NCBI GenBank assembly: GCA_010093685.1
Contig: MU006226.1
Span: 384,964 to 448,963, forward strand
DNA: 64,000 nt
From: Ophiobolus disseminans
Taxonomy: Eukaryota > Ascomycota > Dothideomycetes > Pleosporales > Phaeosphaeriaceae
Direction of reading: 5' to 3'
Shown here: in pieces, positions 19,643 to 31,550 of the stretch
How the letters are laid out: every line of letters begins with the position of its first letter
Position numbering within the stretch: the stretch's first letter is position 1
Position numbers and translations under genes: made by a program
Notes under the pieces: model-generated
The model's database searches: none
The model's input: only the letters and a program-made list of their open reading frames with translations
Told to the model about the DNA's origin: nothing

Positions 19643-20736
19643 GGTGGTTGGAATGTAGGCAGGGTATGAAATATGCTGTGAAATCACCAGATAAAGTTTG
19701 AGATCGTGATCTTGTAAAGATCAAGATCGTGTCCATATATTTTTCAGGTACGACTTGGTAGATTGATAATATCGAGGCAGTGCTTTTGGAGTGTCATTGT
19801 CGAACGAGGCTGTTCATATTGGCTGCCGAGGCGAGTCAGAAATAAAACAACCAAGATATCAAACAAGCCCTGGTTCATGGATGATATGTGGTGCCATGCA
19901 CTGCAGAATCATAGCTCCGGCATTTAGTTCCCAGGCAATCAGGCTGTGGGCGACTGTACTAGTGAGAGCCGAAACAAGAATAGAAAGCTGTCGCGTGCTT
20001 TGGTGGCAACCACATATCTGTAGACCTCGGAACCAATGGGAAAGACAGGATATGTGGGACCACATTGAAGGGTGGAGCTTGCCAACCTTCTGTGTAGACG
20101 TCACCAGCCTGGCTGTGTTCAGAGCCATTGCCAAGATGGTCCAGGAAGGCGGACGACTTGGGACCTCGCTAACCGTCTTGGTCACCACACGTGATTGGCC
20201 GCGACTGGTCAGTAGTAGAGCCTCAAGAAACTTGGAACACATAAGAAGATCGTCAGTCACACTAGGAGCAATTGATCTGTGACAAGATCTGGTATCTAGA
20301 ATGCTTGGTCCTATGGCTATGTCGTCGTCGTAACCTTTGGCTGTGCTCCCCGGTACCTGCATGTCTCAGTCTTCGACATCAGCGGCTGGTGTAAGTTTCT
20401 GGTGGCGTTGTTTTAGTTTGATTGTTGTTGTAGACCTATGGCTTGAAGCGTGATGGTCAGGCAGTGTACGGGCACTTGTCGGTAATGTTGTGGTTGTCGC
20501 AAGGCTGTGTGGCCGGACCTGCATCCTGGAGATGGCAGATCCAAAGATATCTCAAGGAAGCTGCTGGTGGATATAAGTAGGTCGTGTGCTCAAGCTGTAG
20601 AAGGTATCATACCTCGATTCAACTGCAACATTCGCTTCAGCTTCGCTACCTATCCTACCTTCACTCACATACAACATTTGCCGTCTTCCATAATCGACAG
20701 CTCCCAGCTCAACACCAAATCATTACATCTTCGAAA
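19643..20736. other. Divergent promoter region of MFS and glycerate kinase genes
   Basis: 1.1 kb. Two long frames overlap on opposite strands (19791-20282 plus, 19859-20362 minus) but neither looks like a protein family and the plus frame lacks an ATG start. Near 19690-19735, about 60 bases before the MFS start, GATC-containing direct and inverted repeats cluster. A TATAAG element at 20572-20577 precedes the kinase gene. Confidence 0.5.
20572..20577 (+). promoter_or_regulatory. TATA-like element before glycerate kinase
   Basis: TATAAG lies 165 bases upstream of the chosen ATG at 20737, leaving a leader of about 130 bases that is C/T-rich. It supports 20737, not a start nearer 20584, as the translation start. 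Confidence 0.45.
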
Positions 20737-22220
20737 ATGCTCACGATGCTTCCACAATCTGCCGATATTGGCGGGCCGATTGCTGTTCCAGATACTGCCG
20801 CTGTACCTCCTATGCAGTTATCCCCAGTGATTCGACCAATGCCACCGCCGTCCGCCGTCAGGCCAAAGATGCCCAGGCTTCGCACTCTGAAGACGTTCAG
20901 CATCCCACAAGCACAAGTGGATGAGGTTCTCCTATCCGCCTCCTCTCTACTTCCCACTCCTACTTCTGAGATCCTTGGCGGTCACCCGCTCAGGATTCTG
21001 ATCGCGCCGTCGGGCTTCAAGGAAAGCCTTGGTCCGGAGCACGTAGCAGACGCCATAGAAGTTGGCGTCCGTAGAGTCCTTGACGAGAGGTCCGTCATTG
21101 TGCGCAAGCTACCTCTGCACGATGGCGGGGAAGGCTTCGCGCGTGCTTTGATAGCGGCACAAGGCGGAGAGATTATGGAGAAGTCGGTCACTGGTCCGAT
21201 TGGCCTTCCTGTCGACTCACATCTGGGCTTCGTTGGCACGGACAAGAAGACTGCTGTCTTGGACATGGCTGCTGCGGCAGGCCTTCGCCTAGTCCCCAAA
21301 AACGCACGCGACCCAACTGTGACGACCACATACGGTGTGGGAGAATTGATTGCGGAGGCGCTCAATGCAGGGTCTACGAAGATCATCATCGGATGCGGCG
21401 ATTCGGGAACGTCAGATGGTGGCGCTGGTATGCTTCAAGCACTAGGAGCCCGTCTCTTAGATGCGGAAGGGCACGAGCTACCGAAAGCAGCTGGAGGTTG
21501 CTCCTTGTCACGCCTGGACAGGATATGCTGGGACAATATTCATCCACGTCTCCATGAGGATGCTGGTAAGTTGAATCCATTGATACTCCTGGAATAAGCT
21601 GACAACCCGCAGTCGAGAAAGTGCAGATTGAAGCTGTTTGCAACATCAAGAATGTTTTGTGTGGCCCCAAAGGCGTGGCGCCAGTCTATGGTCCCCAGAA
21701 AGGTGCTACCCCTGCGCAGGTCGAACTGCTTGGACTAGCATTGGACCGCCTCGCATTAGCCGCCCAGACGAAACTCAATAAGGATATCTCGCAAGCCCCT
21801 GGTAGTGGTGCCAGCGGAGGTCTTGGAGCGGGATTGATGTTGCTTGGCGCCAAACTTCGCGCGCGGAGTGAGGCCATCAACGAGTACTTCGAATTTGACC
21901 AGGTTTTCGAGCAGCAATGGGACTTTGTCATTACCGCTGAAGGAAGCCTGGATGGGCAGAGTACCCAGGGAAAGATGACGACCGAAGTCGCTCGTCGAGC
22001 GAAGCGTAGAGGTGCACAGGTCGTTGCACTGGCCGGAACTATTGGTGAGGGAGCGGACGCAACCTACGGCGCTGGCATCAAAGCCTTCACAAGCATTCTA
22101 CGAGGCCCGTCGACGCTGGAAGATGCGATTGTCCAGACCGAGAGTTTGGTCAAGGATGGTGCCGAGAAAGTCTTGCGGATGATAATGGTTGGGCTGGCTC
22201 TTGGAAGGAGGCATTATTAG
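20737..22220 (+). CDS. Glycerate kinase (GlxK/GarK family)
   Basis: Two exons, 20737-21565 and 21613-22220, joined over a 47-bp intron, give 478 residues. After an N-terminal extension of about 85 residues (Pro-rich, then a helix), the family fold starts LRILIAPSGFKESLGPEHVA and continues KLPLHDGGEGFARAL, VTGPIGLPVDS, TYGVGELIAEALNAG and IIIGCGDSGTSDGGAGM, the phosphate-binding Gly-rich part. Later come GASGGLGAGLMLLGAKL and ITAEGSLDGQSTQGKM, the active-site motifs of this family. The enzyme phosphorylates D-glycerate with ATP, feeding it into glycolysis or recovering it from serine and photorespiration-like routes. Bacterial members lack the N-terminal extension. The first ATG that lies after the leader was chosen as start. 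Confidence 0.9.
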
Positions 22221-22877
22221 GGCGCACAGCCCTTGTCAAGGACAGCGGGGCCTTGGTAGCCCCGATGTTGACGTAGGAGGCACTGGAACACGTTTAGGTT
22301 TACTTCCATACCTTTAGCGCTTGATTTTAGTACTCGAATTTAATGTTGACCGTACCTTGATCAGTAATATGATGCAGTGTTGTGCAAGGACGTGGGCGAT
22401 GCAGTTGTGGTTGTCTGATGTGAAAATGCGGAGAAGCGCGTTGTTCGTCAAAATAGGTTAGCCTCCCGAGCCCACCAAGCGAAGCCACCTTCTCCTGAGG
22501 TCTTTCACATCACGATTTCGCTCACAACAGGTTTCTAGTTGACGAAAAGCTGTCTTTGCTATTTGTAATCTTATTCATCGATCTAAGTGCGTGCACTTTT
22601 CCCACGATGTACCAAATACGTGTCATCCTTCACACGCAATTGCACACGAGTTTCCATACTACACGAGGAAAAGGGGGGAACATGAATGTAAATCTACAAT
22701 CTCTACACAGCCATTCTGATGCTGTGGTGTTCCCTTGCAACACAGGGTGAATAAGAGACACGCCGTGTCATCACCGCGTCCTCTCTCGTCGACCCTACGG
22801 ATGTGAATGCTTCACGTTCAGCTATGTCTGAACGCTCCTTCCTCTACCGGATGTGTCCTGTCTTACAGTATCATCCC
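22221..22877. other. Gene-free stretch between convergent genes
   Basis: About 660 bases between the glycerate kinase stop and the end of the acidic-repeat frame on the minus strand. Only short frames; no repeat or RNA signal seen. Confidence 0.5.
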
Positions 22878-25080
22878 TCAATAAGGATTCCCCGTACGGT
22901 GTTTCCTTGTCTGCTTGAAATGACCGCCGTTGCCTGATTGAGCAGGGCTCGGGTTTACTCGTTTCGGGCTGGATCCAGGCGCGTCTGCGCTTTCTGAAGC
23001 CCAAATGCTACCCTTCAGGCTGCCCGTCAAGCCTTTAAACGGGTCGGATAGCGTCGGTGCGGTCACTCGTGGTCGTGATGGTGCAACTGGCCTATTTTCA
23101 ATCATGGTCATATGGAGCTGAGGTGGCGCTGGTATGCTCGGGTGGGGTTTCGGCAGGTCAGTGCCCTTGCTTGTGCCCATGTTCTCGAGTGTCTTGAGCG
23201 TAGTCTGCTCAACAGATGGCGGTTGAGTTGGTGCAGCATATCTGCTGGCCATTAGGCTCTTTGCTGGACTGAAAAGTGGCGTTGCGGTATGCTGTGGCAA
23301 CGGCGGTGTCGCGACCGCTGATTCGAGTAGCGACTGCTCTATCTCTTCGGGTTCTTCTACATCCTCCACGGCTGTAAATATTTCGTCTTTCTGCTGCTGT
23401 TCATCTTCTTCCGTGCTAGTAGGAGCTGAGGTGTTCAACGGTTCATGTTCCTTTGAACTCAATTCCGAGAGTCCATCGTCTTCCTGCATGGTGTTGACCG
23501 GTACCTCCTCCTCATCCGCCGCTTTAGCACGTTCATCTCATGCTGCCGATCGTCCACCAACGTCTCTTCTTCGTCGATTGTGGACAAAGGCGATGTTAAA
23601 ACTGGCCCATCACTCCGTGGCGAGAGTGCTACTAACACATTCACAGGTATGAATTCGGATGCCAAAGGACTGAAGGCAGTTCGGCTGGCTGACAGCTTCG
23701 CAGTGTCATTCACGAAAGTCTCAGCAGCCGCCGCACTGCTGTTGTTCGCTTTGGTAGCAGCAATCAGAGCCGCGAAGCTGCTATAGTTCGGCTTGTCGGA
23801 AGTCTCCTCTCCAACTTGTCCTTCCACTTGCAGAGCTGAGTCGGAATCCTCGTACAGCGACCCGGCATCGTCTTCCCAGTCAACCACATTATCGGCATTG
23901 GCATCGAGATTCGCCACGGTGCTGTTATTTTTCGCCTTTGTAGCTTCGATCAGAGCGGCGAAGCTGCTATAGTTTCCCTTGTCAAAATCCACCCCTTCGG
24001 GTTGACTACCAAATTCCTGCAGAGCTGACTCTGGCTCCTCGGGAAGCGACCCGACATCGTCTTCCCAGTCGTCCTCATCATCGGCATCCGCATTCTCATC
24101 TCCAGAGCTTGTAGGTTCCTCGTCGGCTGACTCACTTACGGAATTTTCGGCAGGGATGATCTTCTCCTCTGGCTCGGCATCCGGAGCCGCCTTGGTGAAG
24201 TTGAATACGCGGCGTATGAGGGACTTCGCCAGTGGCTTCACAGTAATGATGCGTGTGTCCGCTGGAGACATATGTAACTCGGTCGCCGAAGTCGATTCTA
24301 CTGGCCTGAGCAGCGTGGTCGGCGGCTTAGTCATGTCCGAGTTGGATGGTACACCGGTCACTGCCAATGGTAGTCTGACGATGGGATAGGCACTCGCGTC
24401 ATCATCAGATAACATAGAGTCGATGGTTGTGGTGAAATCGTCGCTGTTATCCATTGTCGTTACGATGGTCGCGGTGGTTGTGAAGAGGCAAGGCTCGAAC
24501 TTGTTGCTCCCATCACCCTCGTACTCGTCGTGGTGCTCATCTTTGGTGGAAACTCCATCATCTCCCTGTCGTCCTGGAACATTGGCGCTGTTCGACGAGT
24601 GATCAAACAGCTTCTCTACAACAGCCGGGGTGTCGGTATCCTGCTTCGCTAGCACGGTTGCAGGAACAATGTTGGTGAACTTCTTTGAGGTGAACTTCGT
24701 AAAAGTTTGCTCGCCCAAGTCCGATGATATGTTGCGCATCTTTTTGAGCGTATCCTGCTTTCGCACCTTTGAAATATTTGCGACTTCGTCATCATCAACC
24801 TCCTCTTCCTCTGACACGGTAGCGAGTTTGAGAAATGGGTTGCGAGGGTTGATAGGCATCACATCAAAAGAGACCTTTGAGTGGGTCTCCTGCTTAGCCA
24901 CGGCAAAAGGAGCCGCGCTGAGCTTCCAATCTTCTGTGATGAGAGGCTTCCAGTTCCAGAGCGAGTCTTTCGAAACCGGAAGCTCCCACGTAGAGGGACT
25001 TTATCATAGTTTAGTCCGGATCTTTGAGCATTGAGCTTCAATGCCGGTGCATTTATTGTCTCCAGCTTTGAATCTGCCAT
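22878..25080 (-). CDS. Disordered acidic-repeat protein with apparent frameshifts
   Basis: Three minus-strand frames follow each other with protein-like composition: 25080 to about 24990 (from ATG), about 24990 to 23540, and about 23540 to the stop at 22878-22880. Moving between them needs one-base shifts near 24990 (after DKVPL, before WELPVSKDSLWNWKPL) and near 23540 (before ADEEEVPVNTMQEDDG). The central 480-residue part is Asp/Glu/Ser-rich and holds two copies of a roughly 50-residue repeat with DWEDD, GSL and NYSSFAALI segments. The C-terminal 200 residues are Pro/Thr/Ser-rich. I found no standard GT-AG intron that restores frame. It may be a damaged gene, a gene with base errors, or one with unusual introns. 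No family recognised. Confidence 0.5.
23750..24100 (-). repeat. Two internal ~50-residue coding repeats
   Basis: Within the acidic protein, a unit reading DWEDDVGSLPEEPESALQ followed by GNYSSFAALIEATKAKNN recurs as DWEDDAGSLYEDSDSALQ followed by PNYSSFAALIAATKANNS. The DNA of the two copies is similarly close, so this is a recent or conserved internal tandem duplication. Confidence 0.75.
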
Positions 25081-25192
25081 GGAAGTGGAAGGTAATTGCG
25101 ATGAAACAGGGGAGACGGATTTTTCTTGTTCTTCCTTCGCGTGAGTATCTGCGGTGGGGGTCTCGGATACCCTTCGGGTCGATTGGATCTGG

Positions 25193-26236
25193 TTAAATCA
25201 TAGTGCTTGCAGTTGGTATGCTGGCTTTGAGCGCTTTGCCAGTGTCTTCTAGCGCGTTCTGGGCACCCTCAAGCTGGGAGATTTTGTGCAGCGCATCACA
25301 AAGCTTCTGGTTCGTCTCTTCTAATTGTTTCTCCTTTTCCGACACCTTGTAGGCCATGTGGGTATGGCTTTGGGTGACCTGATCGCGGGCTGTCTCCATG
25401 GTTTCAAGATCCTCGTGTTGTACACCGTAGTCCTCAAGAAGCTTCTCGTACTCTTCGGTAAGAGTCTTGAGTTCAGCGTTCTTGGTCATGAATGCATTTT
25501 GCGCCGAAATCGTGGCCGTAGATGCCTCGTGCAGAGTTCTGCATGTAATCCAGTGTTCGACTTCTTTGATTTTCAACGCATCTTGTGCCTTCTTCAGTTC
25601 CGAGTGTAAGTCGCCCATGGATTGCTCGTCTGACTCTGTTCCGCTACTCTCCTCAATGGCCTCTTGCAAAACATGCTCTCGTAACTTGAGAGTCTCCAGA
25701 TCTTCGTAGCACTTGATGTACTGGGTGGTAACGTCAGCCAGAGCTGATTTGGCGCTCTCTGTATCAGACCGCGTATCATCGCACCGCTCTGCCACTGGAT
25801 TGAGACTGCCCTCCAGGTCACATATGCGCTTTTGTAAATCAACCGAGATATTCCGCTTCTCCTCCTTAGGCTGCTCAAGGGCAGTGTTTTGTAACTCATT
25901 GGCGCTGTCCTTCTCTTCTAAGGGGATCGTGTCCTTGGTGTTTCCGTCGGTCATGCGCGACACTACGGCGTTAATCGTTGCCTTGGTGCCCTTAACCTCT
26001 GAAAGCGCGATTCTCAGGTCTTTCTTGAGTCGCTTGGTTTCGATATGGTACTGAGATTTGACACCCGCGCTATCAGCTAACATTTCCATGTGTGATGCCT
26101 GGCTAATGAAGAATTGCTGCTCGGAGCTGTGATCGATCGCAAAGACTTCGGGTGCAACCTGTATGGTCGGATTGGGTGTATAGCGGGTTGCACGCATGAT
26201 GTCCGGGAACTGTACACGTCGGTGTGGTGGAGACAT
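25193..26236 (-). CDS. Coiled-coil protein
   Basis: A single minus-strand frame giving 347 residues from the ATG at 26236 (MSPPHRRVQFPDIM). The frame is open upstream to 26437, but that part looks like leader. From residue 45 on the protein is almost wholly heptad-like: repeated Leu/Ile/Ala with Glu, Lys and Gln (ELKTLTEEYEKLLEDYG, KEKQLEETNQKLCDALHKI). It has no membrane segment and no recognised domain. It ends six codons after a Ser/Thr stretch at a TAA; just beyond the stop another frame is open and continues into the acidic-repeat protein. The two may once have formed one gene. Function unknown; structural or scaffolding roles are typical of such composition. Confidence 0.6.
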   Translation of the reverse strand: MSPPHRRVQFPDIMRATRYTPNPTIQVAPEVFAIDHSSEQQFFISQASHMEMLADSAGVKSQYHIETKRLKKDLRIALSEVKGTKATINAVVSRMTDGNTKDTIPLEEKDSANELQNTALEQPKEEKRNISVDLQKRICDLEGSLNPVAERCDDTRSDTESAKSALADVTTQYIKCYEDLETLKLREHVLQEAIEESSGTESDEQSMGDLHSELKKAQDALKIKEVEHWITCRTLHEASTATISAQNAFMTKNAELKTLTEEYEKLLEDYGVQHEDLETMETARDQVTQSHTHMAYKVSEKEKQLEETNQKLCDALHKISQLEGAQNALEDTGKALKASIPTASTMI

Positions 26237-26829
26237 GATGCTTTGCCGATGAATGTGAGTGTTGCGAGTCGCCTGAGTTGTTATAAGAGGTTCGAGATGT
26301 TGATGTTGAGTTAAAGGACTGGCTCTATTAACGCTTTCGAGTGTGGTCGAGAAGTTGAAGTGAGAGCAGGGAAGAATGTTGAGAGCAACGGCGGAAGCGT
26401 GGGCAGTGAGGTTGTTTACGAAAGAAGGGCTAGTCAAGTTAGGGGGTGAAGGAAAGGGTGATACAATTAGGCTACCTCAAGCGCTAGCGCATGTTTGCTG
26501 TGAATACTTCCAAGGCAGTTACTTCCGCTCAAGCAGAGAAACAAAGCGTGAAAAGTGACAACCCCGTGCAAAGAAACAATCAAGAAATATAAGATCTTCA
26601 CGTATAACGCACATGTAGTTCCCTCGCTATATCTGAGAGCGTTCCCCGCTCTCCTTTGCATGTGCCTCCAAATCCTTGATGAAATTATCCTGTTCTTTGA
26701 TACGCTTATTCCTTCCTGCAAAGCTGTTTTCCAGGTTCCTCGACACGATCTCCTGATGTAGTGAGGGCTTCCTTGGAGTCTTCGCTTGCTTTCTCCGTTG
26801 TCCCCTCCAGCTGCCTTTTCGGCTCCTCC

Positions 26830-27231
26830 TTATTCTTCCGCATTTTCACACCTTTTGGTGAGTGCGGCTCTCCATCCTTGTCCGCGTTCCCGTCCAATTT
26901 TCCTTTGCAGGCGACGAATAGCATTATAGCTATAGATGCCCCATGCTAATGAGCATAGCCAGGGTAGCCAGAATAGCACAGATATCCATTTAGGAAAATT
27001 GGGCGGAAAGAAAAGGTCTACGCCCCTTCTGGAAGGATCGATGACGATAGTGCTCGTGGCCGTCACTTTCTCGGTCTTAGTTGTGGTAATTGTTGCAGTG
27101 CTCGTTATCGGCGCCTGGGAGGCAGTCTGAGTGACGGTGGAAGGATCAAGTGTAGGTACAACAGTCTCGGTGTCGGTCAATTTTGTAGACTCAGTCAATG
27201 TAGTGATTTCGGTAGACGTGACGGTGACCAT
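26830..27231 (-). CDS. Thr-rich single-pass membrane protein, 133 aa
   Basis: A single exon from the ATG at 27231. Residues 1-65 are rich in Thr, Ser and Val (TSTEITTLTESTKLT) and would be O-glycosylated if outside the cell. A hydrophobic helix, WISVLFWLPWLCSLAWGIYS, follows at about 83-102, then a basic tail (RRLQRKIGRERG). There is no N-terminal signal peptide, so the helix would act as a signal anchor with the N-terminus outside. Near the end another minus-strand frame (26924-26706) carries a charged KNKEEPKRQLEGTTEKASED-like tail, which could be the true C-terminus if a frame change or intron is present. Family not recognised. Confidence 0.45.
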   Translation of the reverse strand: MVTVTSTEITTLTESTKLTDTETVVPTLDPSTVTQTASQAPITSTATITTTKTEKVTATSTIVIDPSRRGVDLFFPPNFPKWISVLFWLPWLCSLAWGIYSYNAIRRLQRKIGRERGQGWRAALTKRCENAEE

Positions 27232-28876
27232 GATCGTTCGAACTGGATGCCCAACAATCGATGCAATGCTGTTGGTGGCGGCAGCTTACAAGTCAGACTT
27301 GTTGTTGACGGGAAAATGTGACTGCACATCCGGAAGGTAGTGCTTTGCCACTTCTGGCACCGTGAAGAAGGCATAAAGACCAAGACCCCACCAGAGTTCG
27401 TATTCGACGGCGTGTTGCCAAATGAGGTCCATCATATCGCTTTAAGACGCGCACACTCGAGTGGGAAACGGAGTACTGGAAATCGATCGATAAGGAAGCG
27501 CTCGCTTGGGAGAATATGGAAGAGTAGTGGTGGTGCGAGAAAGAAGTTTCTGCATCTGCCGCTACTATGAGGAAACAAAGCCGCCGTTCACGGAGGGCAA
27601 CACAATAACAATTCAGCATGACGAAGGGTCAGTGCCGCAGCTTGAGAGAAGAATAGCAACCGCATTTGGACGATAATAAAGTGAAGGTGACAAAGGCCGA
27701 GCATACCGTACAGTGAGTTAAACACCATGGTTTTTTCAAGAGCAGAGAATGTGTTTGCGCAGTACAGTACTAGCGTCTAGTTGTGGTGTAAGTAGATCTC
27801 ATTTTGCCAGCTGCTAGAGGGAAGGTTTGTTTGCACTGAGCCTCTAGGCTTGAAAACTGGGTAGACTTGCACCTAGCACTGATTTGGAGAGGACGCAGCT
27901 ACGGCTTCCTACTAGCAGCCCGCCCACTCGCAGTAGAGGTATTGCGAAAGATATAGGGAGAAAAGAAAGGACACGTGTTGGAACTGTAGAGTGTGATGGA
28001 AATAGTGCAGTGCGGAGCAGTGGCAATGACGTGTTGTGGTGAAAAAGGTTGGAGAAGGGTGAACAGTTGGCTGGTTCCGCATTAGGCTAGGCTGAATCCG
28101 CGCGACCTCGGAACATCCTGAAATCAACGGTCGGGCAAACAGCTGAAAGCGGCACACCACAAGCATCACCGCGTCCGCTCATAACGTTAGCCACGTCCGA
28201 GATTCAATTATGCTTCTCGGGAGTGGATCATATCACTAGAACCTTTGATTATTCAACTCCATCATCTGCAGTTCCAGCACAAGCACAACCATAATTTCGC
28301 GACTTCATTCATTGCCACCTTCAGAGAGTTCGTGGCTCTGACTCACTCTCGTTAATTCCCTGCTCTACAATCTTGCGTGTGAGTTCGAAGAACTATGCAT
28401 GTCTAGATTTCACTCCGAACCCTCGAAATGCATGCGTATTGCCGAATCGGGCCAAATTTCCCGAACACACGTTTCTCATCGCGACGGCACCACGGCACCG
28501 TATCGGAATATTCCAGGCTGTTCAATGAAAACCAGGTATCTGGTTGGTTAGTTTGGTCCATCATGTCGCTAATACCCCAGAATACGGCTTGGTGTACCGG
28601 TTTACCCACTTCGGTCTGCAGAGTCCGCGTCTCGAGGCTCTGCGCAGCGAGAGCATGTGCCATCTACTATCGACCTTATAGTATTGTAGTGCCTCATCGC
28701 TATACGTTCAACTCGATTTTCTCCCATTGGCTATTTCTCTTGGTGTATTGTAGCCGAATACCTGACAACACGACGTTCTCTTACTTGCTACACTTGACAG
28801 CAGCCGTTGTAACAAGTCTGTACTTTTAGCTCTAAAATTGATCGAGTGTGGGTAGCATCTGAAGCTGTGGTCCGAC
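27232..28876. other. Gene-free stretch
   Basis: 1.6 kb with only short overlapping frames and no recognisable domain. It holds the promoters of the divergent Thr-rich membrane gene and GlcG-like gene. Confidence 0.5.
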
Positions 28877-29703
28877 ATGGCACCCACAGTAGCAGCAACA
28901 ATTTCAATACCAAGTCTCACGCAGAACGGCGCAAAGGTTGCATTGCAAGCTGCAGAACAACATGCACTTGACATGGGCGTGCCGATGTAGGGCTAGATCT
29001 TTTGGAAGTATTGAACCAAACTCACTATTCCACAGGAGTATCGCCGTGGTAGATGCGCACACCCATCTCCTCGGCTTCACACGGATGGATGGCGCCAAAA
29101 TAACGTCGATAAACACCGCAATGGACATGGCCTTCACAGCAGCCGGGAACCGCATACCAACATCCACATGTACGCATCTGTCAAAATCATAAGCACATCA
29201 TCACAATAGCTCACTTCTCTCCAGATCAAGAAAACTCCTGGCCCGGCAGCGCAACCTCGGGTATCGGCAACACCGTCTCAGGTCGCTTCTGCACCCTCGG
29301 TGGCGGCGTACCCATCCTCTCTGCGAACGGCGATATACTCGGTGCAATCGGCTGCTCGACAGGCACGTCGCAGCAAGATGAAGCGGCTTCGAAAGCCGGA
29401 CGCGATGCCGTGCTTGCGCTTATACTGAAGGAGAAGCTGGACGACGAGCGACGGATAGAGAATGAGAGACAAGCAGTGCTCAAGTTGTGGAGAGAGAAGG
29501 AAGAGGAGGTGGATCTGTTAAGGGACGAGTTGGAGAGGGGAAACAAACGGATCCGGCTTGATGACTTCAGAAGCAGGAAGGGAAGCATTTGCATGAGTTA
29601 TAGTGGGAGCTTGAGCGGTAGGAGTGTGGTTGGCGGTGGGCCGGATACGCCACCTGAGGAGGGGGAGACTTCGTCAACCTTCGTGGAAGAAGTTGTGGTG
29701 TGA
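28877..29703 (+). CDS. GlcG/HbpS (heme-degrading-like) domain protein
   Basis: Three exons, 28877-28986, 29036-29169 and 29225-29703, give 240 residues. The N-terminal 145 residues fit the GlcG/HbpS fold: LTQNGAKVALQAAEQHALDMG, then SIAVVDAHTHLLGFTRMDGA, then a middle helix (TAMDMAFTAAG), then GGGVPILSANGDILGAIGCSTGTSQQDEAASKAG, the conserved end of the domain. Bacterial relatives bind heme or act in glycolate and glycol use; fungal members are mostly uncharacterised. After it comes a strongly charged coiled coil (LILKEKLDDERRIENERQA and following, about residues 150-190) and a Gly/Ser-rich tail, which the basic family lacks. The product is likely cytosolic as no signal peptide is seen. Confidence 0.85.
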
Positions 29704-31550
29704 AGGGCATGCGACGAATGGCTAATATTGGGTTCCCGGAGTTCGTTGGGATGACCATGTTTGTTGGTCATGGCTGCTTCTGACATGCGAAAAGGGCGCT
29801 GGCGAACGGAGCAGGATATGTTTCTTTATTTTGTAAAGTCGTGTGCAAGTAGTTACTAATGTATCATGAAGAAGTTCTTGTGCAGCATGATGATCGATTA
29901 CATACCAAAGCTTGATCAGTGTCCGTCAAATCATGCGCAACGTGGAGTCCTGAATACCATTCACATTTTGCCGCTCTGTCAATATCTTAGTGAATGCTGA
30001 ATCTCTAACGCATACATGGCATTGCGCGCTACAATCCTCATTGTTGTCATTATCGCTTGCAAGTGCGCACTCCCGAGATTCTCAAGGAAGTCCGTTCTGC
30101 GTTTGACGATTTGCGATCGTAAGGCGATGCAAGTACGACTTAGAATGATAGTGGTTCACATTCAACGTGAATTCAATGAACTCAACAGAGTAAACGTTTA
30201 ATACACTTGGCATCACCTGTTAACAATTTCCAGGGCCAGTACTTTGTTCTCTCACTTAACGACTATATCTAGATAGTATGCCGAGCTCAAACCAAAGATG
30301 GTGATCTTTATCAATTTCAGATGCTCGACCTGCGACGCCGCAATAACGTCAGCCTTAAGAACGCCGCGCAAACGGAGACATGCCGTTCTTACTGCAGAAA
30401 GTCCTGCGTGCTAGTACTTCGTTATACTATGAAGTTCGACCCATGGACGACAAAATGCCTCTCATGCTGGAAGGTCGAAACAAGATGTCACTTTAGGGAG
30501 GTCTGAAACAAGTCCGAACTTAGATTCCACTATAACTTGACGACACCGACGTACCTATCAAATGCTGCAAGGATGTCAGTAGTGGAAAGTCTTGCATTGA
30601 AGCAGCGTATAAGCATGATATCAATGTGAGGTTGAATATCAACTGTGCAAAGTGTTGAAGGAAGTTGGGTTACTGTTGACCTCGGGATTCAACAAGGCAA
30701 GCCGTGCCGGAGATGACTTTGGAACGAGGCACCCTGCACGAAGACAAGATGTGCGCGACGGGTCCAGACGCATAGATCTTCGTTCCCCTTCCGGCGTCAT
30801 CCTTCAGGACGGGTGTTGGAATTGCGATGAGCAGTGACGAGATCCTTCATCGGGATGTCGGACCCCTGCTCTCGGGACCGAATAAGCTATGCCAGGAATA
30901 GGAAGGTGTGCACAGACCTTTGGACCCTTTCCAGGGCTCAGGATGTGTGCGACAACGTGGTCACTCGTGCAACCGACTCAGTCCACAGGTGCTCCTCCAC
31001 GTTGATCGCCAACCTTAATCCGACTCAGGGACCTGAGCGCCTCTCGCCCATACCGAAGCTGAGTGATGCGAAAAGAGTTCGGTGACATTATTGAGTGGCT
31101 GTGATGGCTGCTGAAGAAGCGACGCGGCACTCAGGAACGCTCCTTGGCGGGCATGCGCAATAAGCATGGTGCTTGCTGACGCCCAATCTCCGCAGCCGCC
31201 CGCGTGAAGGTTGCTCAGGGGAGACTGTGCGCTCCAATTCGGTCCTGGTAAGATATGTTGTGTGATGTGCCAGTGCGCAGATCTGTAACTGTGTTAATCT
31301 CACAGCATAGCGGCGGTGTTAGGTGTCACAAGAGCAAAGAGGCAGATTTGAAGTCGTGATTCATGAGTGTGTTAATTGCAACAGAACATGCAGTCCCTAG
31401 TAATGACACAGGGGAGAAAGAAGCGTACAAGCAACGTACGATACAGAAGAAGTGAAACAATTCCAGCGCACGCAATGCGGTCTTTCTCCAAGCCACCCCT
31501 GATACTCAAGAACCCTACTATACATAGAAGCGCCACTGGACTTTGATCGC
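29704..31550. other. Gene-free stretch
   Basis: 1.8 kb holding only short frames broken by stops on both strands. The interval 30,650-31,090 is open for short distances on the plus strand but shows no family motif. I see no transposon ends or RNA genes. Confidence 0.5.

Noticed and set aside
19791..20362. Two long frames overlapping on opposite strands
   Set aside because: The plus frame starts with a non-ATG codon, neither resembles a family, and the region is the promoter of two genes.
26706..26924. Charged 72-codon minus frame overlapping the Thr-rich membrane protein
   Set aside because: No splice signals connect it convincingly; kept only as a note in that gene.
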